DNA from: Monomorium pharaonis | Lineage: Eukaryota > Arthropoda > Insecta > Hymenoptera > Formicidae | Direction: 5' to 3' | Length of the DNA: 64,000 nucleotides | Assembly (NCBI RefSeq): GCF_013373865.1 | Contig: NC_050472.1 | Location: 3,493,757 to 3,557,756 of the forward strand | Shown: in pieces, positions 1 through 14,000 of the stretch | How the letters are laid out: each line of letters starts with the position of its first letter | How positions within the stretch are numbered: position 1 is the stretch's first letter | Notes under the pieces: model-generated | Seen by the model: only the letters and a program-made list of their open reading frames with translations | Databases searched by the model: none | What the model was told of the DNA's origin: nothing | Position numbers and translations under genes: made by a program

Positions 1-1366
1 ATTATATTGCAATAATTCCAAATCCGGAACAATCCTTCGTTATTACAGATAATTATAGATAATAATTCGTTGTTGATCCACAAACGTGTTGATAGATAAA
101 CATATATTACATATTAATTAATGCACAATGCGTATAAGAATTTAGATACTTATCAATTTATACGTTCATAGTTAATAAACAATAATGAAATTGGTAGAAA
201 CTGTCTATTTGTAAATCGGGTGGCATTAGAAATAAGAAGATATTGTGCTACATTTATAGAAGAGATACATCGCGAAAATCATATAAAGTAAATAAATTTT
301 GATCAAAATATAGAATTAATAAGGCTCTCTAGATTATATGCTAAATATAACATTTTATTCTACTCGGTTATCAATGGAAAGTTACATAATAATTTATTTT
401 TTTTAATGAAAAACGAAACTATATATCAATTTTTGATTCATAATAAGTGATTTTTTAAAAACTTTTTAGACGATAAATATGCAAACAGATACGTAATATT
501 TAATATTGAACTGTCAAGAAACAATGTACTGATGTCTGTGACCTCTTTTCTATATAGTGATATGAGAGACATAATGGTGCTCTGATGTGCACGTGTGATA
601 TCATAAATAAATGAATATTTTATGCCGTAATCGCGAACACGTGCGTCCTTTGATCATTGGCTCGACCCGTGCAGGGCGCAACTTTGTAGTAAATCGGTTA
701 AATGCACTTGCTAACATATTCAGAGGAAAATTAATTAATTTTCATAACTATTAATGTTGTCTCTTATGTGGAAACAGTATTTCCATAAATACATATTTGA
801 TGTAAAAGGAAGAATACAATAGAGATTTAATATGTGTTAATAAATTAATTTACAAGATGTTTATTATTAAAGATTTTTTATATGAAAGATAAAGAATTTC
901 TTGTCTTGCTTTTGAAGCACATATTTGAAACTATTTAAAATTGTTTAATTTATTTTAATAATTCTCGAAATGGGCTATCTCACGTCCAAGTAATGATCAT
1001 ATTTTCTATTTGTATTAACGTATGTAATCTTTTCATTAAAATATTAAAATAATTTGAAAAAAGAGAAAAAGAAACTTAGCTTATTATTATTAATATAACA
1101 GCAATAAAAATTTATAAAAATTATTTTTATATGCTCTCACGCGACCATATCATTAAAGTACAGTTGTTTAGAGAATAACGATTATTACGCAACTTATCGC
1201 GAGAGCGAAAAAGTTTTCTCCGCGTTTGAAAGTGCGCGAAGTAAAATCACAAAGAAAATGAGCTGGCTAACAGTAGCAAGTTTGCATTGACTATGAGCAG
1301 TTGCAACGACAGCGACAACGACGCGAATCGATCGTGTACGTGTAAGGGAGGTTTTTTGTGACTCAC
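1..1366 (-). other. Start of intron 5 (continues outside the window)
   Basis: AT-rich sequence downstream of the GTGAGT donor at 1366. I see no exon with credible splice sites and no domain. The stretch 1190-1366 is an open frame continuing from exon 5, but it follows a good donor and is taken as intron. A slightly more CpG-rich patch near 600-700 carries nothing recognisable. Confidence 0.6.
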
Positions 1367-1555
1367 ATGGGAAGCTGACTGGGGGATGAGACTGAGCATT
1401 GTGCGCGTTATGGGGGTGCCTTGGGGTAGGAACACGCTGTCTGCAAAAGCAGAGAACCGCCGCCGTTACCAGGCCGCCCATGCTGAGTATCAGAAAAACA
1501 AGGGCGATAGCGAACCAAGTAGTCTGCATGCCTAGGATCGTCGATGCCTCGGAAT
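1367..1555 (-). CDS. loaf: Coding exon 5: juxtamembrane, transmembrane helix, proximal cytoplasmic tail
   Basis: The exon is 189 bp, phase 1 at both ends. It completes Asn195 and encodes residues 196-257. A short extracellular stem (SEASTILGMQTT) leads into a hydrophobic helix, about W208-C232, followed by the basic stop-transfer residues RQR. This gives a type I membrane topology consistent with the signal peptide in exon 1. The tail begins VPTPRHPHNAHNAQSHPP, rich in Pro, His and Asn. The donor is CCAT|GTGAGT at 1366, so the tail probably continues in an exon below position 1. If that donor were skipped, the frame would run to a stop near 1190 and add about 57 residues, including a second hydrophobic stretch. 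That is a less likely alternative. Confidence 0.88.
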
Positions 1556-3388
1556 CTGGAAGTTACAATGGAAAAGCATTAATCAGAAAAGTTGAAAAAC
1601 TTCAAAGCGGAGATGAATTTTTTTTTAACGAAGTATAATAAAAATAATGCGTATACTCGTATAGAGCAGAAAACACGGGCACAAAAATAATTCTATAAAA
1701 TTAACTAACTTAATTAATTTACAAATTTAACCCATGGTTATAAAAATATGGAAAAAATATTATTCAAACGCGTGAGAAAATATGATAAAAGTTGCACTAC
1801 GTAATATAACCGTATCTCGTAATTTTAATTAACTTTATAAGCTTTTATTAAAAAAGAATTTTTTTCTTTTGTAGTAAACAGCGCATCATAGCTAAAGATA
1901 ATAAAAAAGAAGACTAGAGTGAGCTTCTTGTTGAAGTTGAAATACTTGATAATTAATAGTGTTTCATCAAAGATCTGACTTGACACTCGTGCACTTTCGT
2001 TGAATAAGGAAATCGATACAGAAACGTGTACTTCGTGCTTTACCGTTACCGTAATAAAAAAACTTTATGGCCAACGTTAATTTTTGAATGAATCGATGCT
2101 CGTTATGATAGTGGTAAAATAAACGATAGTGGTTGCTCGCAAAATTACGATGCACAAAATAATACGGAATACCACAAAAAGTTTCATAAATTTTTATAAA
2201 CATAAATAACAAAATTTGTGAAAATTTTCGGAATTATAGCAAAGTTATTATGTTACATTGCTTAGTAACTCATATAATTATTTGACCGCAATTATTTGAT
2301 ATCTATATTTCTATACATTATTTACATAATATTACATGTTATATGATCATGAAATGGTGTAAATTAACTGTTTACTAATTGAAGTCGGAAATTGTGACAG
2401 GAATATGGCGAATTAACAAAATATCAGTAGAATATGCTAAATTTCTGCGAGCGCGAGCATTATGCGACAAGTTTGTAATTTACGCCGACGCTATTGCGAG
2501 TTACTCTTGGATATGTAATGAATACATGGCAATTAACCTCTTCAGATGTCGACGCATGCGTATTTTTAACCATTACCATAAATGTTATGTAAATTTGGTT
2601 CGCGCGCATTTGCAATTATTTCTCTCCCATGAAATACTAATAATTTTTAAACACACGCAGAAATCAAGAAATCATTAAATTTTGTGTTATGAATCACTCG
2701 ATGAATCACTGAACGTATAACCGTAATTATACCGCGGAATGAAAAAAGGAAACTGAGTTTATTTACATTCAAAGGAATTAAATTTGAATTTCCATTCATA
2801 AATTACGTAAAATTTAATAAATTATACACAACACGTTTACTTGCATGTAATTTTTATGAAACGCTTATATTTTTGCAATAAACGTAAATAACGAATTTAT
2901 CCTATTTTAAACATTTTATTTCAAATTAAAGTTATTTATGTCTAACTTTCGGCGATAAAATATTTTTGAAATTCGCATTTTGTTTTTATTATCTTTTTTT
3001 TTTGATACTTGAAACTAACGCATGATTAACCATACTAAATCATGCGAGATTATATCTTCACGATCTAAATCGCTTCGCTCATTAAATATAGCGTGTCTCA
3101 AAAGATATATATACATAGTTCCTTGATATGTTATACACCTTGATGGCGTACATATTGATTTCATGTTAACTAGCACATTATTACCGCCTATAGTGCAAAT
3201 TACTAGCATTCGAAAATAATATACAATGCAATATAATTAAGGATGAGCTATTACATTTTTCTAATATATTTTGATTACAGCATCTACGAAATTAATTTTC
3301 GTAGTTAGAAGTTAAAGTCTTCATACTTAAAATTGTTAATTGTCAAGAATCAAACTTCAGAAAAAAAAAACTTGAAATAAAAACGTAC
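1556..3388 (-). other. Intron 4, 1.8 kb
   Basis: Bounded by GTACGT at 3388 and an acceptor ending CTTCCAG at 1556. It is the shortest intron of the gene, AT-rich, with only short chance frames. No repeat, RNA gene or coding segment is recognised. Confidence 0.85.
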
Positions 3389-3511
3389 TGGCACAAAGGG
3401 TGGAAGTGGCCTCATCAGATCCATCGCCGCAGTGGTTTACGCCGTCACAAAGGAGATCCGTCTCGATGCAAAATTCATTTTGAGTGCATCGAAAATCTTT
3501 GCAGGTGTGCT
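3389..3511 (-). CDS. loaf: Coding exon 4: LDL-receptor class A domain
   Basis: The exon is 123 bp, phase 1 in and phase 1 out. It completes Lys154 and encodes residues 155-194. It holds exactly one LDLa module with six cysteines at 157, 162, 168, 175, 181 and 193 and the C-terminal signature CGDGSDE. LDLa modules bind ligands through a calcium-structured acidic loop. By comparison with LDL-receptor repeat 5, the Ca ligands Asp25, Asp35 and Glu36 correspond to D176, D186 and E187, but the Asp29 position is His180 and the Trp22 position is Leu173. The acceptor ends GTTTCAG and the donor is GTACGT. A single domain in a symmetrical 1-1 exon fits classic exon shuffling. Confidence 0.94.
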
Positions 3512-6500
3512 CTGAAACATGACAGAATATTCGTGTGTTAATGACTCGCTTTCATAATTTAACTTTCTTTAACAAATACTCTTATTGCGTGAATTTATAT
3601 TATCACATTTCGTATGGAAAGATGTTACACGTTATATCCCGTTTGCATCTTTTATCCGTTGTCTAACTAATAGATATACGTGAGAGTTTAATTATCGCTG
3701 TACATTAGGAGCTATCTACAGTGAACAGTGAAAATGATATACTTTCTTTACCCACTCTATATGCGCGAATGACTTTAACGAAGGGTTGTGCACCTCTCGA
3801 GGCGAGTCCCCTCTTGTGGGCGACGAAGCTTCAATGACAGGCTATTTTCAGAATACACAAGACCTTTTTACATGCAGTCCTTTACGTAATTTTTTATGAG
3901 GCGGATATATTCGTGGTGCGTTACATACGTGATTATTCTTTAAAAATAACAAATTTTCTTGGCAGTGAGAGGTTTCAAAGGAGGGAAATAATCTCTGTGA
4001 CTAAAAAAGAATACAGTATTATATTTATAATGTGACATGATTTAATTATTTACGCAGAGAGTTAATTTCTTGCTCAATGAAAATATAAAGGATAAATTAA
4101 TAATTGATGATTATGAAATACACGCACACATTTCAGAAATATATTAGAACAGAAATTTACTTCTGATTTTATATTTAAAATGCATATTTTATTTTATTCT
4201 TTAATTCTGTCTTTATTTTATTCAAGAGAGAAATTATATTATACCTAAAAAATATATTACCTAAAAATATGAGAAGATATTTAATTTCGATAAACATTTG
4301 AATGAAGTGTAACAAATCCAAATTCGACTTGTACGTTATTGCTAGCTTGCTTAATGAACAAAGGTCCGTGCATATAACAGCATTCATAAAGAACAAATTT
4401 AATGAGATGTCTGGTGAGATTATGGAGTTATATAATTAATTAGCTGGCATGCAATTTGAATACCGGCCATATCCTGGATTTCAATTCATCGCGCTGTTTA
4501 ATATAAAATTACTAGCGATTGAAATTCTATCATCATTTTGCGGAGAAACTCGACTAGGTGCAAATATAAAAGCAACTATCCGATTTCAATTGACGACGAG
4601 TTCGAAGACATACTCGATATAAAGACGTTTATACGCGGACGCGATTTAACTACGAGGATCACTCAAAACTCATTGAGTTTGGCTTCGATAAATGCAATCT
4701 TGCCAATGAAATCTTGAGTTTTAGTAAACATTTTATACAGCGAGCATGCATACCGCAAACTGCAAATTAAATTGTTTGCATGGTATTAGAATTTTATTTA
4801 CGAAAAAGCAACGAACGTATTGTTTGATGATTTGCTTTCTTAGCTTTGTTTTTTAGCCCACTCTGCACAACGAGAAACAAACTTATTTCTCATTTCTCAC
4901 AGCTTTTATATTAACTCAGCCTTTCGTGATTAATTAATATTATATTTTTATTTACAATTGTTAATTTCTATTCTATAAAATTTATAGAATACTTGGTTTT
5001 AATCTACAAACAGAGATTTAATGATAAAGTATAAAACTGTTTCATATTTTCTAATGGTGGTATTTCAAATATTTGATATTTACGCTCTAAAGCAATTTTC
5101 AATCGCGCGGAAAGGGCATTTCTGACGCATTCTTGGACATCGAACTGTCGTAATTCTTGAAGCATCTGGTCTAATTACGGTCCAATGCGGAATGCGAGTA
5201 ATAACGAGCGATAAGTTTCACCGATCGTGAAAAAGCTCGTGTTGGGCAGCGAAGACAGCGATTTTCCGCGTTCTTCCGCTGGCAATTACAACTCTTCGAG
5301 GGCTTCTGGCATCGCAGAGAAAATAATAAAAGGATCGCCGGCGATCCGAAAGGTTTGGGCATGCGGCAAAAAGGCACATCGACGACCACATGTAATTTTA
5401 TGTAATTTAAAAGTTGAGATTCCTTCCTTTCTATCCAAACTTTCACGATCCCGCTGCCATTCACGGGGTTTTTGTTGAAGTTTGACAAAAGGAGAATCCG
5501 AGAATTACGTTTAACAGCGGGACAACGGGGAACATTTTGCTCGACGATAAGTTACATACAAAATTTTTATGCGACGTTCAAAAGTGAAATAATCCCGTCC
5601 CTCGCGACATCGGGACATATCGTTTAACATTATAATTATTGCAAATGCAATATTAATTACCGTGTGACGATCGCTTTCGTACGTGACGCTAGAGACGTGA
5701 GAGGGAAAGTGAGAGGAAGGTGACAAGAACGACTGTATGTACGGACACTCGCGGCAGAGTCAATGTTTAACCTCTCGGATTGGCCAATCATTTAACGTTG
5801 GACAGTAGACGCGGTATATATACGCTCAAATATGCTCAATATGCCGACGAAATTAACAGTCGTGGCTAAGCAAACGGATGCGCAGTCACGCCGCACTGCT
5901 GATGTGCAGTAATACCAAGTGTTATGCACATTGACACGCGCGTGTATTCGCATTTACACAAGCTTATAAGCTTGGTGGGGGGTTCGCACATGCATGTACT
6001 GAGAATGGGAATGCCACGTGGTAGCTATGAAATTTGCTCGCCCCCATTCCTATAGGGTAGTTACAGAGGTACAGGGAGTTACGTAGAATTTTTGTCAGCG
6101 AACAGATAGTTTCTGTTGTTTCCAAGTATTTTCTTGAAACAATTTGATATAATAAACAATGCACATACATTACAGTGCATTTAATTATTACCGTATATTC
6201 TGTTTAAGTCCGATGTTTGTTTTATAATATTGCAAAAAGAGATGCTTAAATATTTTTTAACGAAATTTTTCTATAAGCAATATTTTTTGTGTTATTTCCG
6301 GATTTGTTCGAAAATTATTTTGAGTTAAAAACCGAAATTTTATAAACCTATGTAATATTCACATTTTATACCTACATCTGCATTTGAATATATAATAGTG
6401 AAAATAGAGCGTGAGTGCGTTTGACGTGCCGAAATAAAAATATCGAATTAATTATGTTATTAAATAAAGAGATAAAATAGCAAAGGTAATTTCCGCATTG

Positions 6501-8154
6501 GGCTGTTAAAACTAAAGCGAAATTCACCTCTCGCCTGCAGGGAGGACCTCATTAAATTCTGTCGTGAGATATAACACTTGCACGCGAAAGCACGTAGAGG
6601 TGGCACGCCAACTTATACCGAAAAGGATTTCTGTAATCTTTTGAGAGACATGCAATTCCGCAATCTCTGACGTATACTTGTGACTTTGTTACACGTAGAT
6701 CATAAAAGATGCAAACATGTTAGCTCTTGTTCGAATACGCTTCAGACGTTTTAAACAAATATCACAATTCTAGTTAATATAAAATACGATGTCTTAATTG
6801 TTAAATTACAAAGAGCAGACATTTACATAAATAATAAATTGTAATTCTTATAGTTATAATTTTAATAAAAGTGTTTTAGATCAAAATTTTAGATTCATCA
6901 TATAAATATACATGATACATTTGTGACAGATTATGGATATTATTCAATATTCAATTCATTTCTTTCTCCGAGTGATTATGTCCCGTTGCTGTTGAACTTT
7001 TTACGGAGCCATGCCGGGCATGCGTTATACGAATGTTTTCGTGTTTTGCCAGTGCCATTAGTGCAAATAAGGGTGACGCTGTGGACGGGTCCGTTTGCGC
7101 ATACTGCAACATACAAACCAATCTTTTTTGCACTCTACGCGCAAACTTGTCGTCGGGCTTGAAACAGAACGTTGCATTACGCGACATTGACGACACACGA
7201 CCGGCTAAAAATGCGAGACTAATGGACTGTAATTTACGTTTCCCAATTCGAAAATTAGTAAATTATATTTAAAGTGTCAAAAATTCAGTCTGAATATTAT
7301 AAAATGTTAAAATGTCTTGTCGGCTGGCGCGTAATGCTTCATTATTATTTAACATGCTGTTCTACACAGTTACGATGCTATCGCTCACTTTGGCGACTCT
7401 CAAACGAGCAAATAATAGAGCCGCTCCGTATATCAATTTCAAAACACTGTAACAGCTACAAATGACTCTAAAAAAGATATAATAATTCTTTATTATTAGA
7501 ATTTGTCATGATTATCATTTTGCGCTTAATTTGTGTAATTAATTCAACTAGACAAAAATTGAGCCAACGTAATTTATTCATTGAAACACCAGATAAAGCG
7601 CGGTTACTTTATACTAAAAATAAGAATAAAAATGTAATTGTAATTTATAAATTATTTCCGTTTACGATGTTTACGTAAGCAGCTTTCTTTAATATATTTT
7701 TTTCTTATTGCATTGAAATATGTATTTTATCGATTTAAATGTAATTTATTTACTGTCATTTTCGAATTAAGATTGCAAAATAACAACATAGGTATTACCG
7801 GGGATTAAAATTTATAAATGTTTCCATTAGCTATTAGGATCCATTATACGTTGTGTACTATCGGCCATTAAATCTTATACTTTCAGAAACAATTTACGTA
7901 GTATTTTTCAGTCGTAAGTTAAATAATCTTAATACAAGTTAATGCAATGTATATTAGAAAATATTCCAGATCAATTTAGATTAGGTAAAAGATGAAGGAG
8001 AAAGCGTCACCTTCGCTCTTTTACCTTGCGTTTACTGTTTTGCTCCACATTTAGTTTTATCCGCGTGACAAACCGTTCGCGTAAGATCGAAGTCGGAGAT
8101 CGCGTGAGGAGGGTTGCATGTTACTGTTGAGCCGCAAGCGGCATACGCTTACGC

Positions 8155-8196
8155 TAATGACGCCGATGACGACGTTAATGACGATAATGACGATAA
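8155..8196. repeat. Imperfect ATGACG hexamer tract
   Basis: Variants of TAATGACG/ATGACG are repeated about six times in 42 bases (TAATGACGCCGATGACGACG and so on). The TGACG cores resemble half-sites of CREB/ATF-type bZIP factors, but a slipped simple repeat is the simpler reading. Confidence 0.6.
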
Positions 8197-11064
8197 TCCC
8201 AAGATCCTGTTACTACAAATGGCGGCGTGTTTCAGATCGATGAGACTTAGTGTCACGCTAAATCATTTTTTTACTCCGAATAGTTAGCAAAATATTTGAG
8301 AATTTAAAAAAAAAACGATAAGTTTTATTTTAGTTTTGGAATTGGTGTGTTTAAATTACTGATCATATGTGCAATTGGCTGATTAATTAACAAATTAACC
8401 AGAAAATACGTGTTTACCATCGCGCAGTAGTAGAGGTGCATCTATGCGCCGCCGTAATACGATGACGTTATCTTTCAATCATTGCCCTATTTACATATGA
8501 TTAATGCATGATGCTTTAAAAACTATTATAGCATTTTGTAAGCCCGATGACTTTGCGACACCACATTTTGCCCGTATACATAATGTATTAACTGCCTCAG
8601 CACGGAAATTTTTTACTGGCAAAAATTTTTTTTAATAAATCACTTTCCGCTAGAATCAACAAGAAAATAAATTGCCAGAAATTTATTTAAATAACAAACG
8701 AATGCACAATAGAAATAAAGTGTCCACGTGAAAATTTACGAAGTAGGATATAACAGATTATTTTAATATAATATACTTAATAACAAATGTACTTATATGC
8801 GTCCGATTAATTTTTAAATAAGGTTATCACGCTCTTTTTTTTAACATTTTGTTTTCATTAAAATGTTCATCGTTATTCCTTTTTAAAGACATTCCTTTTA
8901 TAAATACGCTTGAATGAAAGTAAATTATAGCGAGACTCGATTGGACTGCACTAATGCACATTGGTGCATATTAAAGTTCCTGTACCCTAATTCAACCACA
9001 AGTATAAAAATGATATATCACATGTCTTCACATCATTTTGTGTATTATAGAAAATAGACTGCCAAGGTATCCTAAAAATGATGAGATACCGTGGCAGCGT
9101 ACGACGAAGCGTGTTTGCGTTCGAATGCATGCCTATTAATTTCGCAACAACGTGTAATCACGCGTTCCATGGACGTAAAATCCATTCCGACGGTGGGCGC
9201 CGACCGGGAGTCGGTGGTTTCGGATTACAAATACGCCTCGCATCGTACCTCGTCGTTCTGCGCAACGAGCTTTGCTGGGTGGTTCGCGTTATGGAAGCAT
9301 CATGCAAATGCATAAACACATTATTTGCCTATACCGTCGGGGCGAAATTCTGGCTTGCGAAAATACATCGGGGGGGAGGGGGCGGCGAAGGAACAATAAG
9401 GGAGAGCAGAAAGGATCACACGTAGCGACGTAATATTGGTGAGAGAAAGCCTAGATAATTAAAATACTTAAACTTGATTTATTTACGTAACATTTAAATT
9501 AAAGAAAATTTCTTGTCTAATATATAGATTAGAATATCTACATTATTATTTCTCGCAAATAGTTTTGTATTTACATATTCAGGTAATCATCTCTACTCAA
9601 ATTAAAGTTAAGATATATAGAGCCTACTTTAAATTAAACAAGTGCTTTATTATCTACATTAAAGCTGTTGGTAATTAATTGAATTATAATCAATAATGGT
9701 ATAATTTTGAAACTAAGCAGTTGCGTTTCTGAACCACTAAGAAACCACGACAAAGAAGGGTCCGGGGAGCAAGAGGGTACTTTGAGACGTGAACCTGTGT
9801 GCGCGTGCAGAGCGCATATAATGTGTATACGAGTGTGTGGGAACCATCCGTATGGAAATCGGCTTCCTCCCGCCCTTCACATCCTAATTCCTCGTTCAAT
9901 CTCGTGCACGATCACCTCAAGCAAGGCGCGCATGCTCACGCGAGCATGAACACAAGGGATGAGCACCCTTAGTGCACGCGCGGTTGCACCACATACACGT
10001 GCCCGCGGTGTTTATTTCACCGTTGTTTCCCTATGCGCGCGGCATCCCTAATTCCACCCTTCACCCCATTACCACCGGTAAGAAGCGCGGTATCGTAAAC
10101 TTTAGCATTGTCAAACGCTCCTCCCGTTTACGGGCATCATGAGTTCTCGATCGAATGATCCCAAGATATATCACGTAAAATCATTACAAGACGCGAACTT
10201 GAGTGATAAGTTTAGGGCGAGATCGAATCCCTCAAGGTTCGAGAAGCTCACGTGAAGAGCTCGCCTTAAAGGCGCGAGTGTGCTAATGAATTTCCCTTCC
10301 GCGCCGGTTGCCTCGAAATTGCTCGCTCGTTGCGTCGCCTGTTACAGGCCGCTTCATTAAAGTTCGCCACTATTATCAATCTCGGTATAGTTCAGCTCTA
10401 ATATAATGAAATTGATTTTGATGTAATAATAATTGAATATTTTATGGTCAAACGATTTTATACTACTCTTTATTTTATATATGAAATCTTATAAGAGAAG
10501 AGAAAATTAACTTTTACAAAATCTTGTAATATGTTTTACGGTCATTTGTTTCTATGACTATTTTTTATTTATAGTGAGAAATTAGCGTGACGCAACACAC
10601 GATTTTATCATTTTTTGTGGCAATAATTTTTACATCTCGTCGAGCACTCGGCATGGTTTTCGATTTATTTCTTGCGTAAATTTGCGCTCGTTAGATGATA
10701 CCTGTATGTCGTTACGCTTACGTAAATCTCACTATAAAACGTTCGAGCTTAAGAGGCAGCTCTCGCAAGGTAAAATAACTCGCGTCTTCGAGTCGAATCA
10801 CTCATTTTCTCGGCTGTTGCCTCGAAGATGACACTTAAAAGTGTCACTTGCGAGCCAAGGGTGTCGTTGCGAGAAAACGTAAATATTACAAGAATCGCTC
10901 TCGCGGAAACGCTTGGAGAAACAATGCGGAATGGCTCTCAGAAGGGTGGGCAAAAGTCAATATCGTAGTTGGGTGCAGTCGTAAAAGGGAGAGAGAAAGA
11001 GTGCCACCGTTTCAAGTGAATCGTGCACTTTTCTCCACGAAGGCCGTACCTTTAGTCGGGCAAC

Positions 11065-11095
11065 GGGGGAGAGGGGAGGGGGGGGGGGGAGGGGG
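11065..11095 (+). repeat. G-run cluster with G-quadruplex potential
   Basis: Runs of 5, 4, 12 and 5 guanines are separated by one to three bases, so at least four G3+ tracts fit in 31 bases on the plus strand. This meets the usual G-quadruplex pattern. On the transcribed gene strand the pre-mRNA would carry the C-rich complement. Confidence 0.75.
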
Positions 11096-14000
11096 TCCCC
11101 GCATAAACCTGTACGAGCTGGGTTCATTCATAAAATGCATCGCGTGTCTGTAACGTTACATGTGATAGGGCAACTCCCGGTGCAACGAATTGCGAGGTGC
11201 AACAACCGTGAACCGGCAGTCCGGGGGTTAATGTCCGCGGATGATTGAACGTGTCTGACATCTTGCGCTTCCACGCTTGCGTCTAAAATAAAGGGCGTGT
11301 CAAACGCAGGCTTTATCGTACCGAGAGCATTTGCATTTAACTAGCGTTAGGCATCTACGCGTACATGATAATCTAGAATAAATTGCAGCGGTGAGCGATC
11401 AGTTCTCGACGTATGACTGTTGATCTGAATTTATGTGAATTCGCCTCCATTGCCGTAGGAAATATTTTAAGTGTTAAATAAATATGTGCAATTAAATTTG
11501 CCTTTTTAAGATAACATAAATAACAGATTTGAATTGATATTTTTATTTTTTTAATAATTTGTTATTTTGACGGGCGTAATTTTAAGTATAAATTATAAGT
11601 ATACGGCATTAAAAAAAGAACAGCAGATTTTTATAATTTGTAACGTCTTCTTTTGAAAATAAAAGCAGGACACGATACGTTGATAGAATTATGTATCTTC
11701 ATTAATTTGATAGCATGGTATAGTTTCAAACAGAAGGATTAAGCCTCGAGGCAATCACCTACCGTTGTAATGATTTGCCTCTTCGTATCGTCAATCCGTT
11801 CTACTCGTAATGAAAATGGCCTACAAGCCGTAGCTTCGCCTAGATTTTATGTCAGTCAGTGTCATGCATAAGATGAACCCGGATTGACTTCAATGTGCGA
11901 ATCAAAGCGGGCATACCGAAATCCCACGGATAATCCTACCGGGACACGCTCAATTAAATCGAAGTGAGGACCGGTAAAGCTAAGGATCTTCATCGGGATC
12001 TTTGGAATCGGTCCTTCGGGTTCCGTCGTTACGCGTCGGACGCCAGCGTTTGATTTCGTTTTGTTTCACGGCGCCGGTTTTCCCTCGTTCGCATTCCGAC
12101 AATATTTATTGTTAAAACAAAAAGAAATTATCTTTTCCCCCCATTGGATTGATTCGTTCTATCTGAATCCTGAGCACACAGACCCTTTCAAAGCTGCCGA
12201 ATCGAGAGCTTTTGCTTTACACGCGAAAATAAACGCGAGCGGTTTTCTGTACAGATTACATGGATTTTAAAGGTATTAACGGTTTCGGGCGCAATTTATA
12301 CAGACCGTATGTTCAATTTAATCGATACATTTTTACGAAATAAAATACTGGAAGGAAAAAATATATATTTCGTTTATATATTAATTTGAGATAAAATAAC
12401 AATACGCATTGCTGTCAATGATTCACTCAAATTCTTTCGTCCAGAAATATGCTAAAGTGTTTTCCATAAGATTATAGTAGAATAATATTAATTTTGTATA
12501 TATTTCATATTTTTGTGGTAAGGTAATAGCTTTTGTATTTCAACTAATGAAAATAGCGATAATTAGTAAGCGGACTATAAAAACAAAAGAGTTAGAATAT
12601 CATATCGCAAATTTTAAAATTGAATTCTTTTCATGTTTCAAAATAATAGCTTCTATTTGTATCTGTCCTACTTTTCATTTATTATAAGTTTACTGGTTTT
12701 ATTTTAATCCATAACCTACATGTATATACATTTATAAGGAGAGAAGCTTTTATTAAAAATAAATTTTATCAAAATGAATAGAAACTTTAAAGGAAACAAC
12801 AAAACAATAATGATATGCCAGTATTGATGACTTTTCTCTATTTAATTATATTGAGGAAATAAAAAGAGAAAAGCCTTGATAAAATTCATTGAAAAGGATA
12901 TCAAATCATATTCTATATAACTAAAATAGAGTGTATATATTTAGCAATCGTGCTCTAATGCTTTATTCTACTAACACAAAGATTCGTCTTTTCGATATCA
13001 GTGTACTTGTAAACCGCGAGCGCGGAATAGCCGAGTGTATCGTTGATTAAATTTCATCGGCGGTTTGCCCTACATCGTCCATTTCGACGAAGTTTCGCCG
13101 AATGACAAAACTTTTCGTGCACGTGTACTAGACGCGACATATTACTGTGCATTCATCCCCCGTACCGCGTTGGCAAGTAGCACCGCGAGGGTCTCGACCG
13201 TTATTACACGAAGTACTACACAATTTGCTAAAATCAAATCTGGGAAATCATCGTCTCATTTGCAAACAAGTACACACCATAAATGATATAAATGCTTTCC
13301 GATTGAGCCGAGAAGATATGGATTGAGATTACCTCTTTCAAATTTCAGTAATATTCATAAACTTTGATAAAAAATAATGAATTAAATATTTTGAGAGAGA
13401 TAATTTATATTATTAAACTACTTAATTTATATTACCAAAAACTTTTTTTTAAGGAATAATTTTTTACACATTTTTCTTCTACAATATGATTCTTTGCAAT
13501 ATGAATTATAATATCTATAAATTAAAAAGAAATATTCGAGGATGAACAAGGCGAAAAGAGTGTAGATTTATTTCATTTTGTAATAATCAACTTTAAAAGG
13601 TAACTTTTCTTTTACTTTGAAACAAGATTTCCCGCACATTCCCTTTACAACTCTCTTGAGAAAAATCGCTTGGGCATTATGTCGAAGCTGTGCGTGCTTA
13701 CAGAAGCTCTTCGAAATTGGTATTTCTCCGAGTTTGTCACGTTCGCCAGCTACTAACAACAATTGCACGAATTGAAGCGGAAACGTAGATATATTGAATT
13801 TAAAGAAATACTGGGATTACAAACGAATGATTTATTCATTATTATCTTATCAATTAAAATACGAATATGATTAAAATATAATTTCAGATTATCACTTTCG
13901 CAGTTTGTACGCGTTCAGCGATTGCAATACTGTTTTTACAATTTTTATGTAAAAAGAATCAAACACAATTAATAGGTAAATGTATGTTGAACGTTATTGA

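Noticed and set aside
1190..1366. Exon 5 reading through its donor to a stop near 1190
   Set aside because: A good CAT|GTGAGT donor is present and the extra sequence would add a second hydrophobic stretch in the cytoplasmic tail. Kept only as an alternative end.
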